A model generated the notes under the pieces. That model saw only the letters and a list, made by a program, of their open reading frames with translations, was not told the DNA's origin and searched no databases. The translations under genes and the position numbers were made by a program. Source: Deltaproteobacteria bacterium (GTDB lineage: Bacteria; Desulfobacterota; Desulfobacteria; Desulfobacterales; JAUVKB01). Taken from it: a DNA stretch of 6,684 bases. Shown piece after piece: positions 6,646 to 6,684 of the stretch (its first letter is position 1; each line of letters begins with the position of its first letter). The DNA lies in NCBI GenBank assembly GCA_030596405.1, contig JAUVKB010000119.1, forward strand, positions 1-6,684. Reading direction: 5' to 3'.

Positions 6646-6679
6646 TCAAATATTTTTATAAGCCAAATATTTTTATAAG
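6646..6679. repeat. Two tandem 17-bp direct repeats upstream of the zinc-ribbon/HEAT gene
   Basis: The unit (t/c)caaatatttttataag occurs at 6646-6662 and 6663-6679 with one difference, at the first base. The units lie 42 bases or more upstream of the minus-strand start codon and within its probable promoter region. A TTGACA is present on the minus strand (6649-6644), but no convincing -10 stands 16-18 bases after it. The repeat may be a regulator-binding site or a simple duplication, and it may continue past the window edge. Confidence 0.6.
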
Positions 6680-6684
6680 TAATG

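Noticed and set aside
6632..6650. Sigma-54-like promoter (TGACAC ... TTGCT) on the minus strand
   Set aside because: The two halves are separated by 2 bases instead of the 5 or so needed.

Overview
The window looks like part of an anaerobic deltaproteobacterial (Desulfobacterota, probably Desulfobacterales) chromosome. This is inferred from the gene families present (a PUFA-synthase-like type I polyketide synthase, a DUF4301 protein, an acyl-CoA dehydrogenase and a zinc-ribbon/HEAT protein), from moderate GC with AT-rich spacers, and from a long imperfect palindrome in a spacer of a kind I associate with these genomes. No rRNA, tRNA, CRISPR array, transposase or phage gene was seen.

Layout. 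Bases 1-2729 (+) are the C-terminal ~908 residues of a giant multidomain synthase: the end of a phosphopantetheine-binding ACP, a full ketoreductase (structural plus catalytic halves) and a C-terminal double-hotdog dehydratase. Its start lies left of the window. After 36 bases comes a 528-residue DUF4301 gene (2766-4352, +), likely co-transcribed. Read closely, this protein carries an ordered series of motifs resembling UTP-glucose-1-phosphate/UDP-GlcNAc pyrophosphorylases, so it is probably a divergent nucleotidyltransferase.

The 296-base spacer 4353-4648 is the most structured non-coding part. A 157-bp imperfect palindrome (4374-4530) has perfect 7-bp ends GGGAACT/AGTTCCC flanked by TAA on both sides. 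It is abutted by a perfect 13-bp inverted repeat with an 8-base spacer (4531-4564), then by an AT-rich promoter region with a consensus TATAAT. This region leads into a complete acyl-CoA dehydrogenase gene (4649-5803, +), closed by a strong intrinsic terminator (5812-5851).

Convergent to it, on the minus strand (5927-6604), is a small protein with an N-terminal cysteine-rich zinc-ribbon-like region, a HEAT-like middle and a C-terminal zinc ribbon. Its upstream region holds two 17-bp tandem direct repeats at the right edge.

Working together: the synthase and the DUF4301 protein may form the tail of a specialised-lipid operon, with the nucleotidyltransferase-like protein possibly supplying an activated sugar or headgroup; this link is inference. 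The acyl-CoA dehydrogenase is separately promoted and terminated and fits fatty-acid or other acyl-CoA oxidation. The zinc protein has no evident link to the rest.
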